DNA of 64,000 bases from positions 900,365 through 964,364 of the forward strand of contig CM007346.1 of the NCBI GenBank assembly GCA_000333855.2, given 5' to 3'. The notes under the pieces are model-generated. The model saw nothing but the letters and a program-made list of their open reading frames with translations. It had not been told where the DNA came from and did not search any database. Source of the stretch: Endotrypanum monterogeii. Taxonomy: Eukaryota > Euglenozoa > Kinetoplastea > Trypanosomatida > Trypanosomatidae. Both the position numbers and the translations under genes were made by a program. Positions 36,927-46,268 of the stretch are shown in pieces; the first letter of the stretch is position 1; each line of letters starts with the position of its first letter.

Positions 36927-37010
36927 ATGTATAGTCTCCCAAATGAATTCTCTCTACGTCGCTGCGGAGGGGGCGACAACTTCAGTGCCCTCATCTCTCT
37001 TTTCAAATGA
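36927..37010 (+). other. Upstream reading frame overlapping the pseudokinase start
   Basis: An ATG 16 bases before the main start opens a 27-codon frame that overlaps it out of frame and ends at 37010. Both candidate acceptor sites lie upstream, so the mature mRNA should contain it. It may reduce translation of the main frame, or be skipped by leaky scanning. Confidence 0.45.
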
Positions 37011-40000
37011 TGTAGCGCATTCATTCAAATTCTCTGCGAGGAATGAAGTACAACCGCCAGAACCCTCGAGACCGACCAGGTGGTTCCATCAGAGTGACTG
37101 CCCCTCACCTAGTCCATCATCCTGTGCCACCTCGAGCTTGATCTCGACGGAGCCCAGCCCGGACCCACTAGCTGGCTCGCATGCAGCTGTCAGGCTAGGC
37201 GACAAGGTGCAGAGTCGTTACAGCAGGGACTTGCTAGATATATTCAAGCCACGTACTACATCAGTCTCGCAGAGCGGTGACAATCGGTTGAGCTCTGGTA
37301 CTCCCGGAGACACGCAGTGCCGCGGTTTCAGCGGCAGTAGCGGCGGGCTGACGAGAACATCCCCTGGGGGTGTCGCGACCAGCGGCTCTCCAACCTCGGT
37401 CTCCACGACTCACAGTAGTGGGGCTCAGCTAAAACAAGTATTGTCGTCGACGGTCATAGGCGACCCCTCTCCTGTTGGCGCAGATTCCCAGAACTCTCCT
37501 GCTATCGGTTCTCCACTTCACAATCATAAACCTTTGCTGGAGGGGTCCTACACCACTGCCTCGCCGGGCGTGCAGTCGCCGCAGCCGAGGTCGTTAGAGC
37601 TCCCAGTGTCCTCAGCGCACCCCCAACAGTGCCAGCTCCAAGTGAAGGTAGAGAGTGGGCAAGAAAAGCACCAAACGCAGCACGTGCGCTTTGGCAGGTC
37701 GATCGACACCCCAAGGACGACCACAGCTTCTCCCCACTCTCTCAAGGCACCATATTTGGCGGCACCGCTACCACGGGTTGCGGAAGCAGATCGATTCGTT
37801 GTGGATCTACTTCAAGATTTCACATACGAGGAGGTGCGAGAGGTCCAGGAGTGGATTGCAGCAGGTGGCAAAGCGAGCCGCGCGTGGATGGGGTTACGAT
37901 ACCCTCCGCTAGTCGGAGCAACGCCACCCACCGTGACTGACCTGGTGATCAGCGAGGACATCAGTGCAGCGATTGCCGTATTAGAAGCGGCACCGGTCTT
38001 GCTAGAAGCAGAGTCGGATCTCCACTTCTCACAGTTTTTCCGAGCCTCGTTGATGGGCAGAGATGTCGACGACGAGTCGATAACCGATGAACGAGGGGAC
38101 GCTGTCGATACCCCACATCAAGAGGGTGTGCGAGTTCAAGGGGAAGCACAGGTGTCAGCGGTCGGCGACAGAGGGGTCGGTGCTGGCTTGGCGCATTCAA
38201 AATCGGCGGTGTTACCGCTCGGTGTCCCACATCGCGAGACAGTACCATCGCCTTCCTTCGTTGCACTCGACGACATGTACTTCTCAGGTGTCGGCGTGGA
38301 CGCTGATGGCGAGGACGACCTCTCGCTTTCCCCGATCGTGGGCGTGTCGCCGTCGAGTCGATCTCCTCATTACCATCATGGCGACGCTGATGACACTGGC
38401 GCGGCTCCTTTGCCTGGTTTGGCAAGTTTGATGTCGCCATCCCCTCGACTGTCCAACATCGATCGGAGGCTTGTCTGGCCGTCGTCATCTCTGCCTCCTG
38501 AGAAAGGGACCAAGGCCCCCCGATATCGCACCTTGTCACCAATGTCAATGTCGACTTCATTCTCGCTTCAGAGCTTCGACGTCGGACGCCGTATCGGTCA
38601 GGGGTATACCAGCAAAACGTTCCTTGCGCGAGAGAAGCGCAGTCAGGCCGTGGTCGCGCTGAGGGTTTTCGATAAGAGCATCGTGCAGCGCCGCGATGGA
38701 GGGGCTCACTTGCTCAAGCAAGGGACGCGGCTTCAGATGGCGGCAGGGCGGTGTTGCTCTCATATTGTGAAACTCTACGCTTCCTTTACAGATGCGCGAC
38801 ACTGCTACACTGTGCTCGAGTTCGCGGATGGCGGTGACCTCGCCAGCTACCTTTCTCGCCAGCGGCATCAGCGCCTTTCAGAGGGTTCGGTCCGGTCTAT
38901 TGTCTACCAATTGGTGCTAGCACTGAGGTACCTGCACAAACAGCGCATTGTGCATCGATCGGTGACTGCGCGCAATGTGCTTCTACACCGTGGAGAGGCG
39001 TGTCCTACCGCGAAACTTGGGGACCTTGCGTTCGCAGTGGAGCTTCCCGACGGACATTCTCGTTGGCTCGGCAAGTTGGAGAGTTCGCACATTGCTGAGG
39101 AATCACTCGACTACGCTGCACCCGAAGTTATTCAAGGCCACGGGTGGTCGTGCAAGTCTGACATGTGGGCTTTGGGTGTTCTTGTGTACACTATGTTATG
39201 GGGTCACCACCCTTTCGAGCATGTCTCCTCGTCAGAAATGAAACGACTGATCTGCAGCGGCGCTGTTCCCTATTCAGCGCATTCGTTTTCGCATACCTGT
39301 ATGTCTTTTGTGCGCTCGCTTTTATGCCTCCATGAGGCAGCGCGCAGCACTGCTGCAGCTGCGCTGGAGCACCCTTTCTTGGCCGATGGTGTCCATGCAT
39401 CCACTGCTGCTCCAGTGTGCACCAAGCGTGACAAGGGGGATTACTGTCACGCGCAATCCTGTGAGTCTGCTTTCTGTGCGCCGTCGGAGAAGAAAGCTGT
39501 GGTTGGCGAGTCGTCCTTTGGCGCCCGTTGGGAACCTGTGAGCCGCCCCCTGTTTAAGACCCTCTCGCTTGCTGCGGTGCGTATAGGCACAGATGTCGAC
39601 AGGAACATCGAGGAGGGTCATCTCTCCGCATCATCCGCCCGGTCGATGAGCACGAAGACCGCCATTCACTGTAGCAGCGCTGTTTCTCATTTCCATGCGC
39701 CTGCGCTCGATGCCTCAGTTCCGCAGTGCTGGGAAAGCACCTTGTTTTGCTCCTCCACAACGGTATCATCTCCCTCGAGCATCACTTCCCTTTCCACCGC
39801 CTGCGCTGTTTGTCGATCCCCAAAGCGCCAAGGCGACGGGACTCGGCGCACCACGGATAGGGCCGCTCCGGCGGGTGCTCAGTCGTCCGGTGGCTATCAC
39901 GCTCCCTTTATGCCCTTCGAACTTCCAACACACCTGTCGCAGGGTACACCACGGCTGTCCTCGGCGGCCCCGCCAACCGCCCATCACTCTGGGACCCCGA

Positions 40001-40659
40001 GTAACGAGGAGGTGGAAACATGGTTGGGCTACCGGTCGAATGCCGCAGGTTCCAGGTCTGCTGATCCCGCGGACCGTAACAGCCTGACAACTCTCAGTGA
40101 CATGTCGGCTAGCTTTCTATCGACAACGAGAACACCACACACTCCTGTGTTATGTCTTTCTCCAGCTACTACGTCCATCTTCACGGACAGCGGTGCCGCA
40201 GCTGCTACGCCGTATCCTGTTTTCAGTGGCGCCAACACTCATAATGCCCACTGCCTTCAATCGAAGCCGTTTCACGCCCATTGCCGACGGAGTCATGAAC
40301 AGGACGAGCCCCTGGCCGCGGGCGTCATAGATGATTCTCTCCACGGGCGTAAGGGCGGCAACAGCGAAGATCCTCGAAGCTCTCATCTCCCTGGGAGCAC
40401 ATCGACGGCATACCTCCCAGGTGACACGCGCGCCCACTGGGCATGCGATGGTGCAGAAGTGACAGTGTCATCCTCCACGGCTTCCGCAACGTCCTCATTC
40501 CCGGCGCGCGTGGAGACCTGTAGAGCCGGGGCTCCATCCCGGGCCATGGTCCTTTCCCCTCGGCAGCAGCTCGTAGGCCATAGTGCTTTCTTGACGGCAG
40601 CCGGTGACACCTCGAGCTCACAGCGGTGGCTGCCACCAGGGCTTTCTGGTTTTCATTGA
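36943..40659 (+). CDS. Large protein with a degenerate Ser/Thr kinase domain (predicted pseudokinase)
   Basis: A 1,238-residue protein. Residues 1-540 are mostly disordered, rich in Ser, Pro and Thr, with one helical segment near 285-325. A kinase fold spans about 545-820. The glycine loop is G552-Q-G554-Y-T-S557, so the third Gly is lost. The ATP-binding Lys of the V-A-x-K motif is Arg574. The catalytic Asp of H-R-D is Ser673 (H-R-S...N678), and D-F-G reads D694-L-A. The A-P-E motif (726-728) and the conserved W-A-L-G-V region are intact, so the fold is kept while two essential catalytic residues are changed. It is therefore predicted to be inactive or atypical, working as a scaffold or allosteric partner. 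Residues 830-1238 are again disordered. The frame also opens from GTG at 36859; ATG at 36943 is preferred. The next in-frame ATG is over 900 bases downstream. Confidence 0.8.
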   Translation: MNSLYVAAEGATTSVPSSLFSNDVAHSFKFSARNEVQPPEPSRPTRWFHQSDCPSPSPSSCATSSLISTEPSPDPLAGSHAAVRLGDKVQSRYSRDLLDIFKPRTTSVSQSGDNRLSSGTPGDTQCRGFSGSSGGLTRTSPGGVATSGSPTSVSTTHSSGAQLKQVLSSTVIGDPSPVGADSQNSPAIGSPLHNHKPLLEGSYTTASPGVQSPQPRSLELPVSSAHPQQCQLQVKVESGQEKHQTQHVRFGRSIDTPRTTTASPHSLKAPYLAAPLPRVAEADRFVVDLLQDFTYEEVREVQEWIAAGGKASRAWMGLRYPPLVGATPPTVTDLVISEDISAAIAVLEAAPVLLEAESDLHFSQFFRASLMGRDVDDESITDERGDAVDTPHQEGVRVQGEAQVSAVGDRGVGAGLAHSKSAVLPLGVPHRETVPSPSFVALDDMYFSGVGVDADGEDDLSLSPIVGVSPSSRSPHYHHGDADDTGAAPLPGLASLMSPSPRLSNIDRRLVWPSSSLPPEKGTKAPRYRTLSPMSMSTSFSLQSFDVGRRIGQGYTSKTFLAREKRSQAVVALRVFDKSIVQRRDGGAHLLKQGTRLQMAAGRCCSHIVKLYASFTDARHCYTVLEFADGGDLASYLSRQRHQRLSEGSVRSIVYQLVLALRYLHKQRIVHRSVTARNVLLHRGEACPTAKLGDLAFAVELPDGHSRWLGKLESSHIAEESLDYAAPEVIQGHGWSCKSDMWALGVLVYTMLWGHHPFEHVSSSEMKRLICSGAVPYSAHSFSHTCMSFVRSLLCLHEAARSTAAAALEHPFLADGVHASTAAPVCTKRDKGDYCHAQSCESAFCAPSEKKAVVGESSFGARWEPVSRPLFKTLSLAAVRIGTDVDRNIEEGHLSASSARSMSTKTAIHCSSAVSHFHAPALDASVPQCWESTLFCSSTTVSSPSSITSLSTACAVCRSPKRQGDGTRRTTDRAAPAGAQSSGGYHAPFMPFELPTHLSQGTPRLSSAAPPTAHHSGTPSNEEVETWLGYRSNAAGSRSADPADRNSLTTLSDMSASFLSTTRTPHTPVLCLSPATTSIFTDSGAAAATPYPVFSGANTHNAHCLQSKPFHAHCRRSHEQDEPLAAGVIDDSLHGRKGGNSEDPRSSHLPGSTSTAYLPGDTRAHWACDGAEVTVSSSTASATSSFPARVETCRAGAPSRAMVLSPRQQLVGHSAFLTAAGDTSSSQRWLPPGLSGFH

Positions 40660-41437
40660 CCATTGGGGGTGAAGGGGGGGAGGACAGCGAAAATATGGAA
40701 TTCACCCTGCGACTGGCTACTGGAAGGTTTTACGACGAGGGTAGGGGGTGAGTGATGCGCGAGTTGAAGCTTAGTTGCCCAAGGATGGGTGGGCCGGGTC
40801 TTTTGGGGGTGTGAGGTGTCTTTCCCCCTTGCTCATATCACGCTCGTTTCGCTTTCGCTTCTGCTTTTCTCACGGCCAACTCGAATTCTCAATGAATGCC
40901 ATGACTCTTCTTTTTGTGGAGCGGTACTGTGTGGCGCTCTCGCTCTGTTCTTGACTGTGTCTCTTTTTTTTTTGTTGTTGTTGCCGTTGTGGCCATAGTG
41001 ATGAAGACCGAGCGCTGCATGTTGCTTTTTTTCCCCCTTCCCCGCGTCTTGCACAGCGGATGCAAGGACAGAGGACGTTTTCTTACCGAGAACACAAAAC
41101 TTAAGGCGTGTGCAGGATTAGCCGCAGGTCACCTCATACACGGCGTTATTTCCTGAAGAAGTCTGCCACGAAGCGTTTCCTTGCTTCGGCGGTGCGTACA
41201 TAATGCCCCCCCCCCCTCCCCCCCCCGGCGGAATGATGAACGACTCTCAGGCTCATTTCTTGTCTTGGGTCACCATTCTCGTCCTTCTGTACTCTTTCCA
41301 TGCATGCTCTTCTCAGCTCCTCGGAGTAGTGTGGGTGTCGCCATCTGTTTCTCTCGTACACCTGTAGAGGACGAGACGGCACAGACACACACACACACAC
41401 ACATCCGTCATACGAAAAAAAGAAAGCGTAAGGAGAC
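40660..41437 (+). other. Intergenic region, pseudokinase to RRM gene
   Basis: No gene seen. It has a T-rich stretch near 40964-40983, C runs near 41206-41226 and (CA)n at 41385-41403. Confidence 0.7.
41315..41316 (+). promoter_or_regulatory. Candidate spliced-leader acceptor AG for the RRM gene
   Basis: A pyrimidine-rich stretch at about 41278-41314 ends in CAG. The leader of 121 bases has no ATG and contains a (CA)n tract at 41385-41403 just before the start. Confidence 0.45.
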
Positions 41438-42103
41438 ATGCCGCTCGACTTAGTGGGAAAGTTGCACCGCACGGTGTACATCACCTCCTGCCCAGAGGAT
41501 TCGCAGGAGGATCTCTTGCACATGCTGCTGAGGAGGTGCGGCGCAATCGAGGCGTGGGACGCCGTCGAAGGTCGGCTTATTGTCGTGTTTCAAAGCATGA
41601 ACAGTGTCAGCAACGCTCTCACCTTCCATGGATTAGCTTTTGTGGACCTCGCAAAGAAAATCTGCGTCTGGAAGGCAACGGATGCCCCACCGGCGGAGGC
41701 CACACAGCAGCTAGCCATCCAAGACAACGACGTCCCCCCAGATGCAGCGCCGGTAGAGGCTGCGTCAACTGAGGAAGATGAAGCTCGCCGTGCGCATCGG
41801 AAAGAGCGGCGTGCTGCGCTGCAAAAGATGCTGAACAGTGGTGCTGCCCATTGTATCGACACCTCTTCGGCAGAAGGGCGTCAAGAAAAAATGCGAGAGC
41901 TCTGCTACCGGCAACTGAAGGCGCTTAACGTGCTCTGTGCGGCTGCGCTGAGAGATGCGAAGGCAGCATTGGAGGAGAAAAAGGAAAACCTCGCCCGTTT
42001 GCAGGACATCCTTCGCGCCGAGGAGACATCAGCTAAAAGGCAAAGGGCTGGCGCAGTCGTGGTGGGTGATGGGGAGCCTGCGACGGCGAGAGTCCGTATG
42101 TAG
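41438..42103 (+). CDS. Small RRM-type RNA-binding protein
   Basis: A 221-residue protein. Residues about 9-76 look like one RNA recognition motif: an R-T-V-Y-I-T-S strand in the RNP2 position, a helix, G-x-I-E-A-W-D strand, then R-L-I-V-V-F-Q-S in the RNP1 position, a second helix and a closing I-C-V-W-K-A strand. RNP1 lacks the usual aromatic pair apart from Phe, so RNA binding may be weak. The rest, about 80-221, is Ala/Glu/Arg-rich and helical with probable coiled coil near 110-200, useful for dimerisation or partner binding. Trypanosomatids rely heavily on RRM proteins for post-transcriptional control. The exact target is unknown. The start is the first ATG after a candidate splice acceptor. 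Confidence 0.7.
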   Translation: MPLDLVGKLHRTVYITSCPEDSQEDLLHMLLRRCGAIEAWDAVEGRLIVVFQSMNSVSNALTFHGLAFVDLAKKICVWKATDAPPAEATQQLAIQDNDVPPDAAPVEAASTEEDEARRAHRKERRAALQKMLNSGAAHCIDTSSAEGRQEKMRELCYRQLKALNVLCAAALRDAKAALEEKKENLARLQDILRAEETSAKRQRAGAVVVGDGEPATARVRM

Positions 42104-42939
42104 TCACCCTCTGTTCTCTCGCGCCTTCTCTACACACGGGCGAGTTTGGTTGAGTGGGTTATTGGTGGCTTCGCTCAGCAGCGGTGGCCAACAATTTCGT
42201 GGTGTGCCGCTCCACTCTTCTCTAAGGGGCGACGCATCACGCTGCGCGACAGTACTTGAGTTACAGCAGCGGCAGCACTAGAAAAACGGTGCGACCCTGA
42301 GTGTCATGGTGGAAAGTGGTGTTGACAGCTGAAAAGCAAAAAAAAAAGAAAAAAAAAGTGCTTCGGCGTTTGCCAGCAACGCTATGTTGTATTTTTTTTT
42401 TTTCGATTGGGAGAGGAGGAGGAGGGGGGTGGTGGAGGAGACCTGAGCAGCACCTACAAGTACAGGGACATTAACAGCTGAGTAGACCCACGTATTCTTC
42501 CCTCTTCTCCCTCTCCCTGGGGGTACGTCTTTGTGAACGGATACGTGTGTATATGAGCACACTCGAACATGTTTTTTTTTTTCTAGCACTTCTGTCAACT
42601 TTTCTCCTTTTCTTTTGTGCTGGTTTTGATTACTGCGGTGCCCCTCAGCTGCTCTCTGAAGCTGTGACAGAGGACCATCGACTCTGTTTGCGTGTGTCTA
42701 TGCATGTCTTGCAGTGGTAGTGCTGGATGGTTCCCGGCTTCTGTCTTTTTTCTTGGCGTTGTTAGCGAGAGCAGCATCTGCTACACGCACACACACACAC
42801 ACACACACATGTATAGGACATAAGTCTGGAAGATCTCATTGATAGACACGTTGCATCACACTGCCGCTGTTGTAGGTGCCCATCCTGTGTGGGGTGCTGG
42901 GTGTTCTTCTTATCGTACTCGTGTTTTAAGTAGACCGTG
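42104..42939 (+). other. Intergenic region, RRM gene to membrane-protein gene
   Basis: No gene seen. It has A-rich sequence near 42339-42357, T runs near 42391 and 42570, and (CA)n at 42788-42809. Confidence 0.7.
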
Positions 42940-44268
42940 ATGTGGCTGCATAGACAATTCGTGCTACTGCCGGACGTGGGGGTGCGACGCACTTCTGCTT
43001 CAGCACTTTTCTTATCATACCGTACAGCTGGAGGGATGGCTGCCGGGCCCTCTTGCTTACACCCACAGAGGTCAGCTAGAAACACTGATTCTCCGTTAGA
43101 TGCTGTGGGTGCTCACTCAGCGACTTTTCATCTTGCGGGGCTATCTGTTGCTTCTGCCTCCCCTGACGATCACCTGCATCAACCGCTGCATCACGAAAAT
43201 AGACAGCGCGCCGTCTATGGTAAGGAGGGGTTGGGCTTGATGGAGCGTTACCGCATCTCGGGAACCGGAGCGTCTTTGGGACGCTCACGGGGGCCCTTCA
43301 GCATTTACGTTTTTCTTGTCTCGGCTGGATTGTTTTATGTCATTTATTACATTACTACCACCGCGTACTTGCTGACCACCGATCCGTCGCCTCATCGCAG
43401 CTCGCTTTTCTTTCACTTTCCATGTGACATGGCGGTCGTCGAGAATAGGTGGACAGGTGAGCGGCACACTGTGGAGGTGGTCCCGGAGGCAGTGCCTTTG
43501 TCGTGCCTGCGTCTTGAGGGGATTGAGGAAGAGAATCAGGCAGGTTCGGCTCGTGTGAAACCGGCTATCGTGCAGCGTCGCCTGCGCATCAACTCGTTGC
43601 TGCATCGCGTATTTCTATATTCGCAAAAAACGAACTGCCTCGTTCTTGTTGACGTGCAGGCAGAGATGCAACCGTACCGCTTTATCGAGGGGGCAGACAG
43701 TCTCGGCAAGAACTCTCGCCCATCGCTTGGAGTTTTCCAAAAGGACAACCTCTTGCTTGACATCAATAACGGCCGTGCAGGCACAGGTGCGTCAAAGAGA
43801 CGGTGGTGGCGGTTGTGGGGTCGAGAAGCGGACACGTCAACATTTTTCCCGCCACCGCTTGTTGCCAATTCCGGTGACCGTGGCGCGTCCTCGGTGGTGA
43901 TGTCAGGGGCACCGACGACTCCCACGAGGATTCTGCTCGAGAGCCGCGTGCGTCTGCGTGACGCCCCGAATGGCTACCAGAAGGGTCACCTCAGCACTTA
44001 TGAGCAGTTTATCCACCACGTCGCGCGGGAAAAGATCAAAGATCGATATTATCAACGTATTCTCGAGAGGGGCATGGGCGAGAGCCGTGGCCTGCGCAAG
44101 GTGTATGCAGAGGAGTTGATCCGAAATGGTCTTCTGTCAGGGAATGGCGTGACACTGGCGGAGCTGGTGACGGACCTTCATCAATTTGCGGAAGAAGTAT
44201 TTTCAGCGGCGAAGGCGCACTTTCGCGACGATGTTATCGTTTATGAGTACACCGCGAGACTGCAGTAG
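42940..44268 (+). CDS. Hypothetical single-pass membrane protein
   Basis: A 442-residue protein that I do not recognise. One strong hydrophobic segment lies near residues 119-146 (F-L-V-S-A-G-L-F-Y-V-I-Y-Y), so the protein probably spans a membrane once. The N-terminal ~115 residues are rich in Ser, Arg and His and lack acidic residues at the very start, which could be a mitochondrial presequence, though this was not tested. The part after the membrane segment is mixed alpha/beta with a basic Trp-rich patch (R-R-W-W-R-L-W-G, around residue 287), and ends in a helical, charged region. The frame opens from a GTG at 42937, one codon before this ATG. In-frame ATGs at 43036 and 43240 are alternative starts; the latter would leave only a short cytoplasmic or matrix tail before the membrane segment. 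Confidence 0.65.
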   Translation: MWLHRQFVLLPDVGVRRTSASALFLSYRTAGGMAAGPSCLHPQRSARNTDSPLDAVGAHSATFHLAGLSVASASPDDHLHQPLHHENRQRAVYGKEGLGLMERYRISGTGASLGRSRGPFSIYVFLVSAGLFYVIYYITTTAYLLTTDPSPHRSSLFFHFPCDMAVVENRWTGERHTVEVVPEAVPLSCLRLEGIEEENQAGSARVKPAIVQRRLRINSLLHRVFLYSQKTNCLVLVDVQAEMQPYRFIEGADSLGKNSRPSLGVFQKDNLLLDINNGRAGTGASKRRWWRLWGREADTSTFFPPPLVANSGDRGASSVVMSGAPTTPTRILLESRVRLRDAPNGYQKGHLSTYEQFIHHVAREKIKDRYYQRILERGMGESRGLRKVYAEELIRNGLLSGNGVTLAELVTDLHQFAEEVFSAAKAHFRDDVIVYEYTARLQ

Positions 44269-45175
44269 TGTAGTGGGTGGGCAGGTGGAAGTTGTAATGG
44301 CGAAGTGGGGGAAATACGCATTTAAAGCCTCTTTCGTGCGTCTATGCACGTTGGGATCGAAGCAACCTCATGTGTATGTGAGAGCGAGAGGGGCGGGGGA
44401 GCGCGAAGGTTATCAGCGATAGGGTTCTTTTTTTTTCTTTAGCTGCGGCTCTCTACATGATTACAGGCTCCCCTTCCCTCGTGTATATTCGACGCTACAA
44501 CCGCTGTACCAACGGCTCTCGTTTTGGGGCTTAACGCTTCCGAGCGCACCAAGTGACGATGCGACTGCTGAATGGGTCAAAACATCAGTGAAAAAAGCGA
44601 AAACATTTCGTATAAAAAAAAAAAATGGGGTTGGTAGGCGTGTGAATAAGGTCCATGTCACCTTTGCCACCTGATGTACAACACCGGAGAGATACAGAGG
44701 TAGTTCTATCGGGATGTCGTTCTCCTTTGCCCTGTTGATTTTTTTCCCTCTTCTCCCCGCGCAGCTTCGACTCATCGCCCATGTCTTCTCGGGTAAGCTC
44801 TGCAGTTGTTTGACGAGGAGGAAATCTTCTGCCAACGCGGGAGAAGGAGCATTCTTGTCTCGAGTAGATGTTTCGGCCACTTTTCTTTGCTTTTCCTTCA
44901 TGGTGAATATTTCCCCATCTGTTGACTGTATGGTACTACACATCGCTGTTGCCTCTACCTTCTTCTTCTTCTTTTTTTTTCCCTTCACTTCCTCCTTATC
45001 CCATGGCGACGACGTCGTGGACTGCCTGTGGACACCTTCATGATTTATACTCGCGTATGTGGTTACACTTGCATGCATTCACGGTGAATGCTATCATTTG
45101 GTTGTGCACCCTTCAGGTGTGCAACGTGCACCTGACTGTACAGAAGAGCTCATTTGTGGGCTCGGAGGCGCACAC
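44269..45175 (+). other. Intergenic region and leader before the zinc-protein gene
   Basis: No independent gene seen. The pyrimidine tract at 44959-45001 and the acceptor at 45115-45116 belong to the next gene. The ATG at 45003 lies upstream of that acceptor. Confidence 0.65.
45115..45116 (+). promoter_or_regulatory. Spliced-leader acceptor AG that decides the start of the 45176 gene
   Basis: A long pyrimidine tract at 44959-45001 is followed by more than 100 bases without AG. The first AG is this one, in C-T-T-C-A-G. It lies downstream of the ATG at 45003 and of the open frame from 45044, and leaves a 59-base leader whose first ATG is 45176. Confidence 0.55.
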
Positions 45176-45580
45176 ATGTTTCGCAATGCTGTTTGGGCTG
45201 CCTCGAAGAGGCATCTGCGGCTGCGGTGCTCTCAGTGCACCCGCCTCCTCCCCTCAGAGCACTTCCCCAAGAAGAACGGCCCGCTTAATACATTGGTCTG
45301 TGTGAACTGCAAAGGGATGTGCTTCGGCTGTGGGCTGCGACAGCTGCGCGGCAGTTTTAGTGACGCAGACTCAAATATGTGCGACCGATGCCTCGCGAAG
45401 GAGCAGGTGGCCAAGGAGAACGTCTACTTCCGCTTTCCGGTTCTCAAATACCGCGCCTGTCCCTTCAGCGTCGAGGAGGCGCGCGACGAGCTCCGTAAAG
45501 AAAGGGATCAGGAGCAAAAGCAGCAGCGGCAGCCCTTCTCTCGAGAGAACAATATTTTCTCAAGGGTGCCGGGGTCGTGA
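45176..45580 (+). CDS. Small Cys-rich zinc-binding protein, Stc1-like
   Basis: A 134-residue protein. Residues about 15-75 hold four C-x2-C pairs: C-S-Q-C followed by T-R-L-L-P-S-E-H-F, C-V-N-C, C-F-G-C and C-D-R-C. This tandem pattern, with the F-P/S-K-K-x link after the first pair, recalls the Stc1 zinc domain of fungi, which links RNAi to chromatin in fission yeast; the match is by eye and the role should not be transferred. The C-terminal ~50 residues are charged, with an R-K-E-R-D-Q-E-Q-K helix. The frame is open upstream to a GTG at 45059, but the only good splice acceptor (45115-45116) falls inside that extension, so the ATG at 45176 is chosen. Confidence 0.65.
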   Translation: MFRNAVWAASKRHLRLRCSQCTRLLPSEHFPKKNGPLNTLVCVNCKGMCFGCGLRQLRGSFSDADSNMCDRCLAKEQVAKENVYFRFPVLKYRACPFSVEEARDELRKERDQEQKQQRQPFSRENNIFSRVPGS

Positions 45581-45854
45581 GTAGGGCTGCATGTTTTGTT
45601 TTGCGCTGTGTCGTCTAAGTGCATGCTCCTGTGTTGCGCGAGTCTGCGTCTTCTCACGTAACTCAACAGCGATATATACATGTATACAATAAACATCTGT
45701 GTGCGTGTCTGTGTGTGTGTGTGGGGGGGGGGAGTCTTTGGTGTGTGTCTCAAAGTGTCGTGAACTCGGTCTGTGTGACTAGGCTATGGCCTTCCAGAAG
45801 GCACGTGTCCGCTGCGATAGAAGCATTCATGTCACGGTGCGCTGAAGCAAGGAA

Positions 45855-45856
<2 letters not shown>

Positions 45857-45887
<31 letters not shown>
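45857..45887. repeat. (CA)n microsatellite
   Basis: A 31-base uninterrupted AC run between the zinc-protein and PI synthase genes. Confidence 0.9.
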
Positions 45888-45889
<2 letters not shown>

Positions 45890-46095
45890 CAGACAGACAG
45901 AGGCGGAGAGAGAAAAAAAAAGGAAAGACCGAAACAAAAGAGGTACACGTCTTTACCCTCGCTGTTGTGTGTTGCTGCTTTCGTTTGTTTTATCGATTCT
46001 GTTTCATTCCGATCCTCTCTTTCCCACCGCCTCCTTCCTTTTCGTACGCTTACTCTTTTTTTTTTCTACTTCTGCTGCTTCATCTTGTCCAATTC

Positions 46096-46097
46096 AG
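46096..46097 (+). promoter_or_regulatory. Candidate spliced-leader acceptor AG for PI synthase
   Basis: The pyrimidine tract at 46049-46090 is followed by TTCAG here. A second T-rich tract ends in TTTCAG at about 46145-46146. Both give leaders (171 or 122 bases) with no ATG before 46269, ruling against longer frames that begin upstream. Confidence 0.45.
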
Positions 46098-46268
46098 TAT
46101 TCGCGGCAAGCGCAGATCGGCACAGTTTTTTTTTTGTTTGTTTCAGTTTGCGGGTCGTTTTCCATCTCGTTTTTGTTCTTCTCAGGCACGCAAACACCCC
46201 CCCCCTCCCCCGCACCACTACCACCACCAGCGTACGCTACGACTTCCCTATTCTTCGACATAGTCAAG

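Larger units (their letters stand above)
32896..36942 (+). other. Longest intergenic region, MATH/BTB to pseudokinase gene
   Basis: 4.0 kb with no supported gene, broken by the N gap. Simple tracts are frequent: (TA)n near 35099-35130 and 35284-35316, (TG)n near 35973-35993, (CA)n at 36361-36386 and 36742-36772. Higher-complexity islands at about 33640-34020, 34505-34620 and 35390-35790 do not look like ordinary spacer and may be decayed mobile elements or gene remnants. Confidence 0.6.
45581..46268 (+). other. Intergenic region, zinc-protein gene to PI synthase
   Basis: No gene seen. It holds (TG)n and a G run near 45706-45731, (CA)n at 45857-45887, pyrimidine tracts and a C-rich stretch before the PI synthase start. 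Confidence 0.7.

Noticed and set aside
45003..45305. A frameshift joining an N-terminal frame at 45003 to the zinc-protein gene.
   Set aside because: The first AG after the pyrimidine tract is at 45115-45116, downstream of 45003, so that ATG should not be in the mature mRNA, and a clean ATG follows at 45176.
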